The notes: a model not told the origin generated them from the letters alone. Shown: positions 52,800 through 62,341, counted from the first letter of the stretch. The stretch: 64,000 bases of DNA from Clostridium sp. BSD9I1 (GCF_900185645.1 NZ_FYAM01000006.1:1-64000); one strand, 5' to 3'. Program-made: numbers and translations.

Positions 52800-54119
52800 A
52801 TGGAATTAGAGCCTGACCCTGCGAATATTACTTCGCAACTAATATTAATAGTCATTTTAACAATGCTTAATGCATTTTTTGCATCAGCAGAAATGGCTAT
52901 AGTATCACTAAATAAAAATAAAATAAAACTTCTTGCAGAAGAAGGAAACAAAAAGGCAAAGCTTTTAATAAAACTCATGGAAGAGCCAACTAAGTTTTTA
53001 TCTACAATACAAGTAGGAATAACTCTTGCTGGATTTTTCTCTAGTGCTTCTGCTGCTACTGGAATATCAGAAGATTTAGCACAGTATTTAAATACGTTTA
53101 ATATTCCTTATAGTGGACAAATAGCATTAATAGTAGTGACAATCATACTGTCTTATATAACATTAGTATTTGGAGAACTGTTCCCAAAGAGAATAGCAAT
53201 GCAAAAGTCACAGTCCATAGCAATGTTTTCTGTAATACCTATATTGTATATATCTAAAGTAACTAAGCCCTTTATAAAATTACTTTCAGCATCAACTAAT
53301 GTTCTTGTTAGATTAGCTGGATTTGATAGAGAAGATTTAGAGGAAAGGGTATCAAAAGAAGAGATTAAATCTTTAGTGGAAGTTGGACAGGAACATGGCG
53401 TTATAAATGAAACTGAAAAAGAAATGATAAATAGTATATTCGAGTTTGATGATAAATTAGCAGATGAAGTAATGACACCAAGAACTGAGGTATACTTAAT
53501 TAATATAGATACTCCCTTAAATGAATACTTAGACGAATTAATGGAAGAAAAGTATTCAAGAATACCTGTATATGAAGGGGATAGTGACAATATTATTGGT
53601 ATTCTTTATATGAAAGATTTTTTCATTGAGGCTAGGAAACATGGATTTGAAAATGTAGATATCAGAAGTATACTACATTCAGCTTATTTCGTTCCAGAAA
53701 CAAAAAATATTGATGAATTATTTAAAGAACTTCAAGTTTCTAAAAAACATATGGCAATATTAATAGATGAATATGGCGGCTTTTCAGGAATAGTAACTAT
53801 AGAGGATCTTATTGAAGAAGTTATGGGTAACATAGAAGATGAATATGATAATGATGAGCCAGATATAGAAAAAATAGATAATAACACATTTATCGTTAAT
53901 GGTTTACTTGCAATAGATGAGCTTAATGATGATCTTCATATAAATTTAGATTCGGAAGAACAAGATACTATCAGTGGATTTTTAGTTGATTTATTGGGAA
54001 GAATACCTGAAAATGGAGAACAAGAAGTTATTGAGCATAATAATATTGTGTTTAAGATTCAAGAGGTAAAAGAAAAAAGAATAAATAAAGTAAAGATATG
54101 TATTCAAAGAGAGGTATAA
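52800..54119 (+). CDS. CNNM/HlyC-CorC family protein (DUF21, CBS pair, transporter-associated domain)
   Basis: 439 residues. DUF21 membrane domain (residues ~10-190, FFASAEMAIVSLNKNKIKLL) is followed by two CBS domains (~205-330; VMTPRTEVYLINID, ILIDEYGGFSGIVTIEDLIEEV) and a CorC_HlyC domain at the C-terminus. Such proteins are implicated in Mg2+ or Co2+ transport or efflux. AGGAGG is 7 nt before the ATG. Confidence 0.93.
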   Translation: MELEPDPANITSQLILIVILTMLNAFFASAEMAIVSLNKNKIKLLAEEGNKKAKLLIKLMEEPTKFLSTIQVGITLAGFFSSASAATGISEDLAQYLNTFNIPYSGQIALIVVTIILSYITLVFGELFPKRIAMQKSQSIAMFSVIPILYISKVTKPFIKLLSASTNVLVRLAGFDREDLEERVSKEEIKSLVEVGQEHGVINETEKEMINSIFEFDDKLADEVMTPRTEVYLINIDTPLNEYLDELMEEKYSRIPVYEGDSDNIIGILYMKDFFIEARKHGFENVDIRSILHSAYFVPETKNIDELFKELQVSKKHMAILIDEYGGFSGIVTIEDLIEEVMGNIEDEYDNDEPDIEKIDNNTFIVNGLLAIDELNDDLHINLDSEEQDTISGFLVDLLGRIPENGEQEVIEHNNIVFKIQEVKEKRINKVKICIQREV

Positions 54120-54154
54120 TCCTCTCTTTATTTTTATAAGCATTCTATGGATCG

Positions 54155-54682
54155 TTATCTTAATTGATATTCCTTATAGGTTTCCCATTTATAATTTCCC
54201 CATTTAAGTATAGTAATATTATCAAAATAAATATTAAATTCAGGGTTAAAGTTATTTGTATAATTCCAAATAGAGTCATATTTTTCCCTAGGGATACGTG
54301 TAACTATAGTAGCATGAAAGGTTTTTCCTTTACCATCATGTTTTTTCCACTCAAGCCAAGGTAAAGTTTTTAATGCATCTATAAAAGCATCATGAACCTT
54401 TAGGCCTTCATTTGACATATTTATATCCATAAAAATTGTATCTGTTCTAAAGTGATTAATTCCATCTATTTTCATACGTTCTTTTTTATTATTAGCTACA
54501 AAGTCTTTTATAACACACTCAACTTCGCTAATTTTATCAGTTTCAAAGGGAGCTTTTATAGTAAAGTGCCCAGGAAGCTTCTGTCTTTTTACATTAAATT
54601 TTGAACAAACATCTGTTACTAATTTCTCATGAAAGTTTAAAGCTTCTTCATTAAGTAAACAAACAATAACATATCTATCCAT
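54155..54682 (-). CDS. 2H phosphoesterase / 2'-5' RNA ligase family protein
   Basis: 175 residues with two HxT motifs, HFTIK (~residue 39) and HATIV (~residue 122), the signature of the 2H superfamily. Usual functions are cyclic phosphodiesterase or 2'-5' RNA ligase activity on RNA or nucleotide ends. The specific substrate is unknown. GGAGG precedes the ATG. It is convergent with the CorC-like gene, with 35 nt between stops. Confidence 0.82.
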   Translation of the reverse strand: MDRYVIVCLLNEEALNFHEKLVTDVCSKFNVKRQKLPGHFTIKAPFETDKISEVECVIKDFVANNKKERMKIDGINHFRTDTIFMDINMSNEGLKVHDAFIDALKTLPWLEWKKHDGKGKTFHATIVTRIPREKYDSIWNYTNNFNPEFNIYFDNITILKWGNYKWETYKEYQLR

Positions 54683-54868
54683 GATAAACCTCCAATTACT
54701 CCAGTTAATAGTTAATAGTGTTAGTATTTTAGTAAATAAATATGTTAAAATATATGGTATAGCTTTTATTTTTGTTTCAGTGTATTTTGAAAATGAAATA
54801 GTTCAGATGAATAAGACATGCCGATTTATAATTAAATCATGGAAGAAAATATTTCGACAAACTAATAC

Positions 54869-54892
54869 AGTCAGCCCTGCGGCTGACTTTAA
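54869..54892 (+). terminator. Weak terminator-like hairpin upstream of chromate transporters
   Basis: GTCAGCC/GGCTGAC with loop CTGC followed by TTTAAA. There is no annotated gene ending here, so its role is doubtful. Confidence 0.4.
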
Positions 54893-54934
54893 ACATTAAT
54901 TATTATGTATTATTTATAAAACTGAGGTGGGAAT

Positions 54935-55474
54935 ATGAAAAAAGTTTTACAAATGTTTATTAGCTTCTTTAAAATAGGAGCTTTTACCTTTGGAGGGGGA
55001 TACGCAATGATCCCACTCATTGAAGAAGAAGTAGTTAATAAAAAAAAGTGGATAGAAAAGGAGGAGTTTGTGGATATTGTAGTTATTTCACAATCCTTTC
55101 CTGGAGCCTTAGCAGTAAATACTTCAATATTTATAGGGTATAAAATAAATGGTATTTTGGGGGCTATTATGGCGCTACTAGGGACGGTTATTCCTTCTTT
55201 TATAATAATACTTTTGATAGCTTCAGTCTTTATGCAATTTAGAAGTAACTATTATGTTGAACAGGTTTTTAAAGGAATAAATGGAGCAGTGCCAATGCTT
55301 GTGCTAATTGCAATATTTAGTATTTCAAAGTCAGTTAAAAAGAGTTACTTAAACTTGGGAGTTGTTATAATTGCATTAATATTATTGCAAGTTTTAAATG
55401 TTAATCCTGTGGTTGTAATCATTCTTTCAGGTGCTTTCGGTGTTATTTATTATAGAGAGAAGGTGGGAAAGTGA
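54935..55474 (+). CDS. Chromate transporter family protein, half-size subunit 1
   Basis: 179 residues. FKIGAFTFGGGYAMIPLIEEE at the start and FVDIVVISQSFPGALAVNTS are CHR family signatures. Four to six membrane helices. It overlaps the second subunit gene by 4 nt, the usual layout of paired short ChrA proteins. The true substrate may not be chromate. GAGGTGGG precedes the ATG. Confidence 0.9.
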   Translation: MKKVLQMFISFFKIGAFTFGGGYAMIPLIEEEVVNKKKWIEKEEFVDIVVISQSFPGALAVNTSIFIGYKINGILGAIMALLGTVIPSFIIILLIASVFMQFRSNYYVEQVFKGINGAVPMLVLIAIFSISKSVKKSYLNLGVVIIALILLQVLNVNPVVVIILSGAFGVIYYREKVGK

Positions 55475-55992
55475 ATATAATATTACAGCTTTTTCTGTCC
55501 TTTTTAAAGATAGGAGCCTTTAGCTTTGGTGGAGGATATGCTATGCTTCCACTTATTGAAAGAGAAATAGTTAAAAATCACAATTGGATTAGCTATAGGG
55601 AATTTATAGATATAATAGGCATTTCACAAATGACTCCAGGACCCATTGCTATAAATTCTGCTACTTTTGTAGGATATAAAGTAGGAGGAGTTTTAGGAAG
55701 TACGGCAGCGTCCATAGGTGTGGTTACAACGTCATTTATACTAGTATCTATTGCTACTCACTATATAATGAAATTTAAAGAGTCCAGGGTAATAAAATCA
55801 GCTTTTATGGGAATGAGACCAGCACTTATAGCACTTATTTTATCAGCATTTTGGTCACTAGCTAAGACATCGTATACTGATGTTAAAAGTGCAATAATAG
55901 GTATATTGACATTGGTAATGCTATTATCTAAAAGAATACATCCAATTATGGTAATTGTAGTAGCAGGTGTACTAGGAGTAATATTATATTAG
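55471..55992 (+). CDS. Chromate transporter family protein, half-size subunit 2
   Basis: 173 residues starting at GTG 55471 inside the end of subunit 1. It repeats the CHR pattern (FLKIGAFSFGGGYAMLPLIER, FIDIIGISQMTPGPIAINSA) and presumably pairs with subunit 1 in inverted topology. The two genes form a bicistronic operon, ended before the manganese riboswitch of the next gene. Confidence 0.9.
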   Translation: MNIILQLFLSFLKIGAFSFGGGYAMLPLIEREIVKNHNWISYREFIDIIGISQMTPGPIAINSATFVGYKVGGVLGSTAASIGVVTTSFILVSIATHYIMKFKESRVIKSAFMGMRPALIALILSAFWSLAKTSYTDVKSAIIGILTLVMLLSKRIHPIMVIVVAGVLGVILY

Positions 55993-56012
55993 AAAATCTT
56001 CACAAAAATTTC

Positions 56013-56041
56013 TTGTATGTGGAAAAACTCTGTGATATAAT
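56013..56041 (+). promoter_or_regulatory. Sigma-A promoter of the riboswitch-P-type ATPase transcript
   Basis: TTGTAT and TATAAT separated by 17 nt, ending just before the riboswitch. Confidence 0.7.
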
Positions 56042-56046
56042 TACCT

Positions 56047-56140
56047 TGCAAAGGGGAGTAGCAATTATTTAACTATTCGTCATGTCGGTAAGATTTTTAC
56101 CCGGATAGTTATTCTCCAAAAGAGTTAGCAAGACCTTTGC
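56047..56140 (+). promoter_or_regulatory. yybP-ykoY (manganese) riboswitch
   Basis: The aptamer shows the conserved order: AAAGGGGAGTAGC, then GTCGGTAAGATTTTTACCCGG, and GCAAGACCTTTGC closing P1 with GCAAAGG. This family senses Mn2+. Its position before a P-type ATPase suggests that Mn2+ turns on export. Confidence 0.93.
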
Positions 56141-56176
56141 TCTATTTGTGCACACAATAGAGCAAAGGTTTTTTTT
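56134..56176 (+). terminator. Riboswitch terminator
   Basis: CCTTTGCTCTAT/ATAGAGCAAAGG followed by eight T. Its 5' arm is the 3' strand of aptamer P1, so ligand binding would stabilise P1 and prevent termination. Confidence 0.9.
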
Positions 56177-56236
56177 ATTAATTTTTTTAATAAATAAAAC
56201 CTTAACGACAAATAATAATGTATGAGGTGAAGAAGA

Positions 56237-58906
56237 ATGTGGTTTGAAAAAAGCAATGAAGAGGTATTAAAAGAGCTTTCTACAGATCAGCATAACGGTC
56301 TTACTTCCCAGGAAGTAGAGAATAGAAAAGAAAAGTATGGACTAAATATGCTTGAAGGTAAAAAGCCAAAGACAATGATGAGAATGTTCTTTGAACAATT
56401 AAACGATCCAATGATTTTTATATTATTAGGTGCAGCATTGATTTCTGGATTTATGGGAGAAATAAGTGATGCAATTATAATTGCAGTAGTAATCATTCTT
56501 AATGCTGTTATAGGAATTATACAAGAATCTAAAGCTGAAAAAGCATTAGATGCCTTAAAGAAAATGTCTACGCCTAAAGCTGTAGTAAAAAGAGATGGAG
56601 AGTTAAAGGAAATAGCTTCTGAAGAGTTAGTCCCTGGAGATGTAGTAATACTTGATGCAGGTAGATATGTTCCATGTGACTTAAGACTTGTAGAAACAGT
56701 AAATCTTCAAATTGAGGAATCAGCTTTAACAGGAGAATCAGTTCCAGTAGATAAGAACGCTAATTTAAAATTTGATACTAATGAAATACCATTAGGAGAT
56801 CAAAAGAATATGGCATTTATGTCTACTCTTGCAACTTATGGCAGAGGAGTTGGTATAGCAGTTGGAACTGGTATGTCAACTGAAATAGGTAAAATAGCAA
56901 AATTGCTTGATGAGCAAGAAAATGAACAAACACCACTACAAAAAAAACTTGCAGAGCTTAGTAAAACTTTAGGTTTTGGAGCTCTTGGAATATGTATTGT
57001 AATGTTTATAGTTGCTATAATTCAAAAAAGAGATTTTTTTGAAATGTTTTTAACAGCTATAAGTTTGGCAGTAGCTGCTATACCAGAAGGACTTCCAGCT
57101 ATAGTTACCATAGTTTTAGCTATGGGTGTTCAAAAGATGATAAAGGAAAATGCTATAATAAGAAAACTTCCAGCAGTAGAAACATTAGGTGCAGTTAATG
57201 TAATATGTTCCGATAAAACAGGTACACTTACTCAAAATAAGATGACTGTAATTAAGTTTTATGGGGATAATGTACTAGGAAATATAAATGACTTAGATAT
57301 AAAAAATCCAGTTCAAAGGTTGTTGCTAGAAAATATAGTATTGTGTAACGATGCAACTTACAGTGAAGAATCAAAAACAGGAGATCCAACAGAAATAGCT
57401 TTACTTGAGGCTGGTGTAAAGTATGATTTGTTTAAAAAGGGATTGAATGAAGATCATAAAAGAGTAAATGAAGTTCCTTTTGATTCAGATAGAAAACTTA
57501 TGACTACAGTAAATAAATATGATGATAAATTTTATGTAATGACAAAGGGAGCTACAGATAATTTAATCAATCTTTGTAATAATGCATATATAAATGGAGA
57601 AATAGTTCCATTAACAGATGAAATTAAAGATAGTATAAATAAGGCCTCTATTAGTATGTCAAATGATGCCTTAAGAGTTTTAGGATCAGCATATAAGGTT
57701 TTAGACTCTGAAGCTGTAAATATTAATAGTTTAGAAAGTGATCTTACATTTATAGGACTTGTTGGGATGATAGACCCACCAAGAGAGGAAGTTAAAGACT
57801 CTATAGCTGAAACTAAAAAATCAGGAATTATAACTATAATGATTACTGGTGACCATAAAAATACTGCTTTTGCAATAGCTAAGGAACTTGGAATTGCAGA
57901 AAGAGAAGATCAAGCAATATTCGGAGCGGAACTTGATAAAATGAGTGATGAAGAGCTTGCTCGTAGAGTTAAAGATTTAAGAGTATTTGCTAGAGTATCT
58001 CCTGAGCATAAAGTTAGAATAGTTAAGGCATTTAAATCTAATGGAAATATAGTTTCTATGACAGGTGACGGTGTTAATGATGCTCCATCACTTAAGATGG
58101 CAGACATAGGAGTTGCTATGGGTATTACAGGTACAGATGTTGCAAAGGGTGCAGCAGATATGGTACTTACAGATGATAACTTCTCAACTATAGTTGCTGC
58201 TATTAAAGAAGGTAGAAATATATTTAACAATATAAAGAAATCTATAGTATTTTTACTTTCTTGTAATATAGGTGAAATTGTAGCATTATTCTTTGCAATA
58301 CTATTTGGATGGGCAACACCATTAAGACCAATACACTTATTATGGGTTAACTTAGTTACAGATAGTTTACCAGCATTATCCCTTGGTGCAGACCCAGGAG
58401 ACCCTGACGTCATGAAGGAAAAGCCAAGAGATCCTAAAGCTAGTTTATTTGCTGGCGGAACAGGTTACTTCTTAGTACTGAATGGATTACTAATTGGTAT
58501 ACTAACTTTAGCGGCATTTATAGTTGGAATTAAGGTATACACTGGAGATGCAAACTTATTCCCACTATTCCCTAAGGGTGAGATATCAGAAGAAGCTTTA
58601 AGACATGCACAAACAATGGCATTTGTTGTGTTAAGTGTATCACAGTTATTCCATTCATTTAACTTAAGAAATCCAAGAAAGTCTATATTCCAAGTTGGAG
58701 TATTTACCAATAAGTATTTACTAGCATCTGTACTATTTGGAATATTCCTTACAGATGTTGTAATAACAGTACCATTCTTAGCTAATATATTCGACGTTTG
58801 GGACTTAAATGGAAGGGATTGGATGTTTGTAGGAATACTTTCAGTAGTTCCACTTGTAGTAAATGAAATAGCAAAGATATTCTTAAGAGCAAGAGACAAT
58901 GCATAA
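56237..58906 (+). CDS. P-type cation ATPase (Ca2+/Mn2+ type, PacL/YoaB-like)
   Basis: 889 residues with ten membrane helices. TGES at 165-168, phosphorylation motif DKTGTLT (D326), TGDGVNDAPSL hinge. Ion-site motifs PEGLP (283-287) in M4 and NLVTDSLPALSLGADP in M6 match the P2A calcium-pump class. The yybP-ykoY element directly upstream makes Mn2+ export likely, as reported for related pumps in lactic bacteria. GAGGTG precedes the ATG. Confidence 0.93.
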   Translation: MWFEKSNEEVLKELSTDQHNGLTSQEVENRKEKYGLNMLEGKKPKTMMRMFFEQLNDPMIFILLGAALISGFMGEISDAIIIAVVIILNAVIGIIQESKAEKALDALKKMSTPKAVVKRDGELKEIASEELVPGDVVILDAGRYVPCDLRLVETVNLQIEESALTGESVPVDKNANLKFDTNEIPLGDQKNMAFMSTLATYGRGVGIAVGTGMSTEIGKIAKLLDEQENEQTPLQKKLAELSKTLGFGALGICIVMFIVAIIQKRDFFEMFLTAISLAVAAIPEGLPAIVTIVLAMGVQKMIKENAIIRKLPAVETLGAVNVICSDKTGTLTQNKMTVIKFYGDNVLGNINDLDIKNPVQRLLLENIVLCNDATYSEESKTGDPTEIALLEAGVKYDLFKKGLNEDHKRVNEVPFDSDRKLMTTVNKYDDKFYVMTKGATDNLINLCNNAYINGEIVPLTDEIKDSINKASISMSNDALRVLGSAYKVLDSEAVNINSLESDLTFIGLVGMIDPPREEVKDSIAETKKSGIITIMITGDHKNTAFAIAKELGIAEREDQAIFGAELDKMSDEELARRVKDLRVFARVSPEHKVRIVKAFKSNGNIVSMTGDGVNDAPSLKMADIGVAMGITGTDVAKGAADMVLTDDNFSTIVAAIKEGRNIFNNIKKSIVFLLSCNIGEIVALFFAILFGWATPLRPIHLLWVNLVTDSLPALSLGADPGDPDVMKEKPRDPKASLFAGGTGYFLVLNGLLIGILTLAAFIVGIKVYTGDANLFPLFPKGEISEEALRHAQTMAFVVLSVSQLFHSFNLRNPRKSIFQVGVFTNKYLLASVLFGIFLTDVVITVPFLANIFDVWDLNGRDWMFVGILSVVPLVVNEIAKIFLRARDNA

Positions 58907-58907
58907 C

Positions 58908-58947
58908 AATAAGAGGTATTATCTAAAAGATAGTACCTCTTATTCTT
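58908..58947 (+). terminator. Intrinsic terminator
   Basis: AATAAGAGGTATTATCT/AGATAGTACCTCTTATT stem with a 3-nt loop, then CTTTTAT, 2 nt after the ATPase stop. Confidence 0.85.
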
Positions 58948-59060
58948 TTATATACTGAGTAAGGTAATGATCAATTATTGGATTAAATTCCATACATAGG
59001 CTATAATATTTAGTCTTTTAGTCAATAATAGAAATAAAGTAAGACTAAAGGAGATAAATT

Positions 59061-60254
59061 ATGAAAAGGGTATTTTATATATTCATAGGCCTAGCATTTA
59101 TAACTTCAACTATAGCCTGTACTCAAATTTTAAAGAAAAATGATAGTAGAAATGTTGAAGTAAAGTCAGCATCTAAAGTACAAAGATCAGATAAATATAA
59201 TTTTATAGATTTTAATATGATAGATAGCACACATGGATGGGCAGTTTCAAAAGAGGGAATGCTTAAAACCGGGGATGGAGGATTTACCTGGGAGAATATT
59301 ACCCCAAAAGGGATTAACGTAAGCGATAAACAATATATAGCTAGTAATAGTAAGAGTGTAAATAACAATTCATTATTTTATACAGTTTTAGATAAAGAAA
59401 TTGGTTTTATAGCTTATAAAGAAAAAAATAAGATAAACATATTTAAAACTTTCAATGGAGGACAAAAATGGGAACAAACTATTTTAAATCTAGAAAGAAA
59501 TTGGAATGATGAAACAATAGAAGTTAATATAGATGTTGTAAATTCTAAAGAAACTTTTGTAATGGTTACATCGCCTAAGATATCAAACAAGCTAAGAATG
59601 GAAATATATAAAACAGATGACTCAGGCAGCCATTGGTCAAAGGTAACTAAAAATGTTATAGATAGTTTAAATAATAAGGATAGTTCTTATAATATAGAGG
59701 GTATAACAGGTATAAAATTCATTAGTAATAATATGGGATGGTACACTATTAAGGGTGAAAAAACAAAATATCCATTTATATATAATACAAAGAATGGAGG
59801 AGTAACCTGGGAAGTTCAAAAATTAAATGTACCTAAAGAATACTTGAAAAATAATGAATATAGTATAAACACTTTTCCACCTAAGTTTAGCAAAGATAAT
59901 AAACAAGGATATCTTCCAGTAGAATTTAAATCTAAGGACAAATCATCTATGATATTTTATAAAACTATAGATGGAGGAGTAACTTGGAATCCTTCAATTC
60001 CTGTTGAGGCCCAAGGAGGCATAGAAATAATCTATGGAGTAGATAAAGATGGCATACTTTGGATTGTAGATGGAGGAGGAAATAAAATATATAGAATTTT
60101 TTATAATGATAGCAATGTAAATGAAATAACCACTGAAATAAATCTTAGAGGAAGAAAGGTACAGTTTATAGATAAAGATACAGGGCTATTGATATTGGAG
60201 GGTATACTATATAAAACTAAAGATAAAGGAATCACATGGGAAGTAGTTAAATAA
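59061..60254 (+). CDS. Lipoprotein with BNR/YCF48-like beta-propeller repeats
   Basis: 397 residues. Lipobox IACTQ near residue 20, then at least six Asp-box style repeats: DGGFTWENITP, NGGQKWEQT, DSGSHWSKV, NGGVTWEV, DGGVTWNPS and DKGITWEVV. They suggest a six-bladed propeller anchored outside the cell. Such folds bind glycans or assist assembly of surface complexes; here the role is unknown. AAAGGAG precedes the ATG. A 9-bp inverted repeat (TTTAGTCTT/AAGACTAAA, 59009-59049) lies in its leader. Confidence 0.8.
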   Translation: MKRVFYIFIGLAFITSTIACTQILKKNDSRNVEVKSASKVQRSDKYNFIDFNMIDSTHGWAVSKEGMLKTGDGGFTWENITPKGINVSDKQYIASNSKSVNNNSLFYTVLDKEIGFIAYKEKNKINIFKTFNGGQKWEQTILNLERNWNDETIEVNIDVVNSKETFVMVTSPKISNKLRMEIYKTDDSGSHWSKVTKNVIDSLNNKDSSYNIEGITGIKFISNNMGWYTIKGEKTKYPFIYNTKNGGVTWEVQKLNVPKEYLKNNEYSINTFPPKFSKDNKQGYLPVEFKSKDKSSMIFYKTIDGGVTWNPSIPVEAQGGIEIIYGVDKDGILWIVDGGGNKIYRIFYNDSNVNEITTEINLRGRKVQFIDKDTGLLILEGILYKTKDKGITWEVVK

Positions 60255-60264
60255 AGGAAATTGC

Positions 60265-60484
60265 GACATTTTTAATGTTGAACCATCAGTATGGGATTTG
60301 CATCTAGGAAAGCGTTCATTTGGCTAAAAACGGCTAATATTTTTGAATTTAAAATACCTAAGCCTTCTAAACTCGTTTGACTGAAATAATTGTACGGTGT
60401 TTTAAATTTTGAAATAAAGCCGTTTTAAAGCTTATTCAATGCTTTCTACGATGCAAATCTCATACCTGTTAACATCAAAAACCG
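60265..60484 (+). repeat. Palindromic element, copy C
   Basis: Same orientation as copy A. Termini TTTTTAATGTT and AACATCAAAAA; inner arms AAAACGGCT and AGCCGTTTT replace the AAAAGGGCT/AGCCCTTTT of copy A, with both partners changed. The centre has CTAAACTCG but lacks the CAGTAG segment of the other copies. It starts 11 nt after the propeller gene stop. Confidence 0.85.
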
Positions 60485-60497
60485 ATATGGTGAAAAT

Positions 60498-60556
60498 TTG
60501 ATTATTATAAATTCATATGATATACTTACCTAGGTAATAATTACATAGGTAAGTAT
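60498..60556 (+). promoter_or_regulatory. marR-type gene promoter with tandem palindromic operators
   Basis: TTGATT and TATACT are 17 nt apart (60498-60526). The -10 runs into two 12-bp palindromes, TTACCTAGGTAA (60527-60538) and TTACATAGGTAA (60541-60552). Two half sites also form a larger inverted repeat ATACTTACCTA/TAGGTAAGTAT. This is a classic autorepression layout for MarR proteins. Confidence 0.75.
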
Positions 60557-60568
60557 ATGGAGGACAAA

Positions 60569-60982
60569 ATGAAATTAAATTTATATGGTCATAAGGTAAA
60601 TCAATTAGGTAGATATTTTACTAAGAAATTAAATGAGAAGATTTCTCCACTTGGACTATATGCGTCACAATGGGGAATTATATTATACTTATATGAAAAA
60701 AGGCACTGTACACAAGTTGAATTGAGTAAATATCTTTGTGTAGAAGCACCAACGATTACTAGGACATTAACGAGAATGGAAGAAATGGGATGGATAATTC
60801 GAGAAGAGGGAAAAGATAAAAGGGAAAGGCATATACAATTAACTAAAAAAGCTTTTGAAGCATTCCCTCAATGGCATGAAGTTTCAACAAATTTAGAAAT
60901 GGATGCTATACGTGATATCTCCCAGGGAGAATTGGAAGTATTTAATGATGTTTTAAAAAAGATGATAAAAAACTTAGAATGA
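60569..60982 (+). CDS. MarR-family transcriptional regulator
   Basis: About 137 residues from ATG 60569 (GGAGG lies 5 nt upstream; ATG 60557 lies before it). Winged helix-turn-helix: RHCTQVELSKYLCVEAPTIT, RTLTRMEEMGWIIREEGKDKRERHIQLT wing. It probably represses its own operon through the adjacent palindromes and is released by a small ligand. The membrane protein gene follows after 11 nt and is presumably part of the regulon. Confidence 0.92.
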   Translation: MKLNLYGHKVNQLGRYFTKKLNEKISPLGLYASQWGIILYLYEKRHCTQVELSKYLCVEAPTITRTLTRMEEMGWIIREEGKDKRERHIQLTKKAFEAFPQWHEVSTNLEMDAIRDISQGELEVFNDVLKKMIKNLE

Positions 60983-60993
60983 GGGGAAATAAT

Positions 60994-61647
60994 ATGTCAG
61001 GAAAGAATTATGAATTGAATAACAATGTCACAAAAATAAATTTTAATTTTTTAATTAGAATTATAGTATTTATAATTGGAATATTTATTTTAGCTTTAGG
61101 AGCTGCAACTGTAATTAGAGCTAGTCTTGGAGTAGCAACATGGGATGTTTTGCATATTGGACTAGCTAATTTAACTAACTTATCTATAGGCAGATGGGTT
61201 CAAATAGTAGGGATTATTATGGTTTTGATGACATCTTTTTTGGAAAAGAAGATTCCTGCTATTGGTAGTATATTAAATATACTTCTAGTTGGTTTTTTTC
61301 TTAACGGTATTTTAACCTTAGAATTAATACCGTCCTTTACAGGAATAATCTCAAAATCTGCATTATTAGTACTAGGTATTGTATTTATGGGAATTGGGTC
61401 AGGAATGTATGTAGCATCCAAAGTAGGAGCTGGACCTAGGGATGGTATGACTTTATTTATAGCGAAAAGATTCTCCATTTCTATTAGATTATCTAGAACT
61501 TTACTTGAGATAACAGCATTAACGATTGGATGGTTAATTGGAGGACCTGTTGCACTTGGCACATTTATTTCAGTACTTCTAATTGGACCTGTTATGCAAA
61601 CTTCATTAAAATATTGGACAAGACAATTGGACAAGTTGTATTGTTAA
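60994..61647 (+). CDS. YczE/YitT-like integral membrane protein
   Basis: 217 residues from ATG 60994 (GAGGGG 7 nt upstream). About five membrane helices with ALGAATVIRASLGVATWDVLHIGL, SGMYVASKVGAGPRDGM and GWLIGGPVALGTFISVLLIG, the YczE family pattern. Function of the family is unclear. Under a MarR regulator it may be an export or resistance protein. Confidence 0.8.
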   Translation: MSGKNYELNNNVTKINFNFLIRIIVFIIGIFILALGAATVIRASLGVATWDVLHIGLANLTNLSIGRWVQIVGIIMVLMTSFLEKKIPAIGSILNILLVGFFLNGILTLELIPSFTGIISKSALLVLGIVFMGIGSGMYVASKVGAGPRDGMTLFIAKRFSISIRLSRTLLEITALTIGWLIGGPVALGTFISVLLIGPVMQTSLKYWTRQLDKLYC

Positions 61648-61773
61648 AGCTTTTATAGTATTTTTAATTGTATTAAACTGTAACCATGATATATAATAAA
61701 ATAGTAAAATACATTCATGTAACCAATATTTAACTTTAGTTCATATATTAGATAAAGATGAGGGGATAGTGGC

Positions 61774-62199
61774 ATGGAGATATCCAGAGTTAGAAATTCT
61801 TCTTTAATAAATAAAAATGATAATAAAGCTATAAGTGAAAAAAAGGACTTTTCTCAGAACTTTAGCTTTGCAAGAGAAAGAAGAAATGAGCAACAGTTAA
61901 AAGAAATGTTAGAAGAGATACAAAAAAAGGGTAACAGGCTTGCTGTAACAAAATGTTACTCAGATGTGTTTGCGTACAAAAAAATGATAAAAGAATACTT
62001 AAACTCGGTATTATCATATATGTATGGTGTAAAAAAGGACGTAAGCTTTTGGCAAACGCAATATTTTATTACAGTAGATACTATTGATGAAAAATTACAA
62101 GAACTTACTGAAATGCTTTTAAGTAATGAAAAGGAGAATTTAGATATAGCAAAAACTATAGATGACATCTCAGGACTTATAGTAGATATTTATAAATAA
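61774..62199 (+). CDS. YaaR family protein (DUF327)
   Basis: 141 residues, mostly helical and charged. The core RNEQQLKEMLEEIQKKGNRL, then KMIKEYLNSVLSYMYGVKK and DTIDEKLQELTEMLL fit the YaaR family. GAGGGG precedes the ATG. YaaR function is poorly known. It is monocistronic, with a terminator after it. Confidence 0.85.
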   Translation: MEISRVRNSSLINKNDNKAISEKKDFSQNFSFARERRNEQQLKEMLEEIQKKGNRLAVTKCYSDVFAYKKMIKEYLNSVLSYMYGVKKDVSFWQTQYFITVDTIDEKLQELTEMLLSNEKENLDIAKTIDDISGLIVDIYK

Positions 62200-62284
62200 A
62201 TATATTTAGTATGTTTTAAGGTTAGCTATGTATAAAAATTTAACTTCACAATTAAATATCCATGTTATAATAATTTATCTTATG

Positions 62285-62341
62285 TGACCATGTTCAAAAT
62301 CTACATTCTATGTGGGTTTTAAACATGGTTCTATATTTTTT
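62285..62341 (+). terminator. Intrinsic terminator
   Basis: ACCATGTTCAAAATCTAC pairs with GTGGGTTTTAAACATGGT (with few mismatches), followed by TCTATATTTTTT. Confidence 0.7.

Noticed and set aside
54681-54899. 72-codon plus-strand frame between the 2H phosphoesterase and the chromate transporters
   Set aside because: No ribosome binding site, start overlaps the divergent gene's start region, and the composition is not protein-like.
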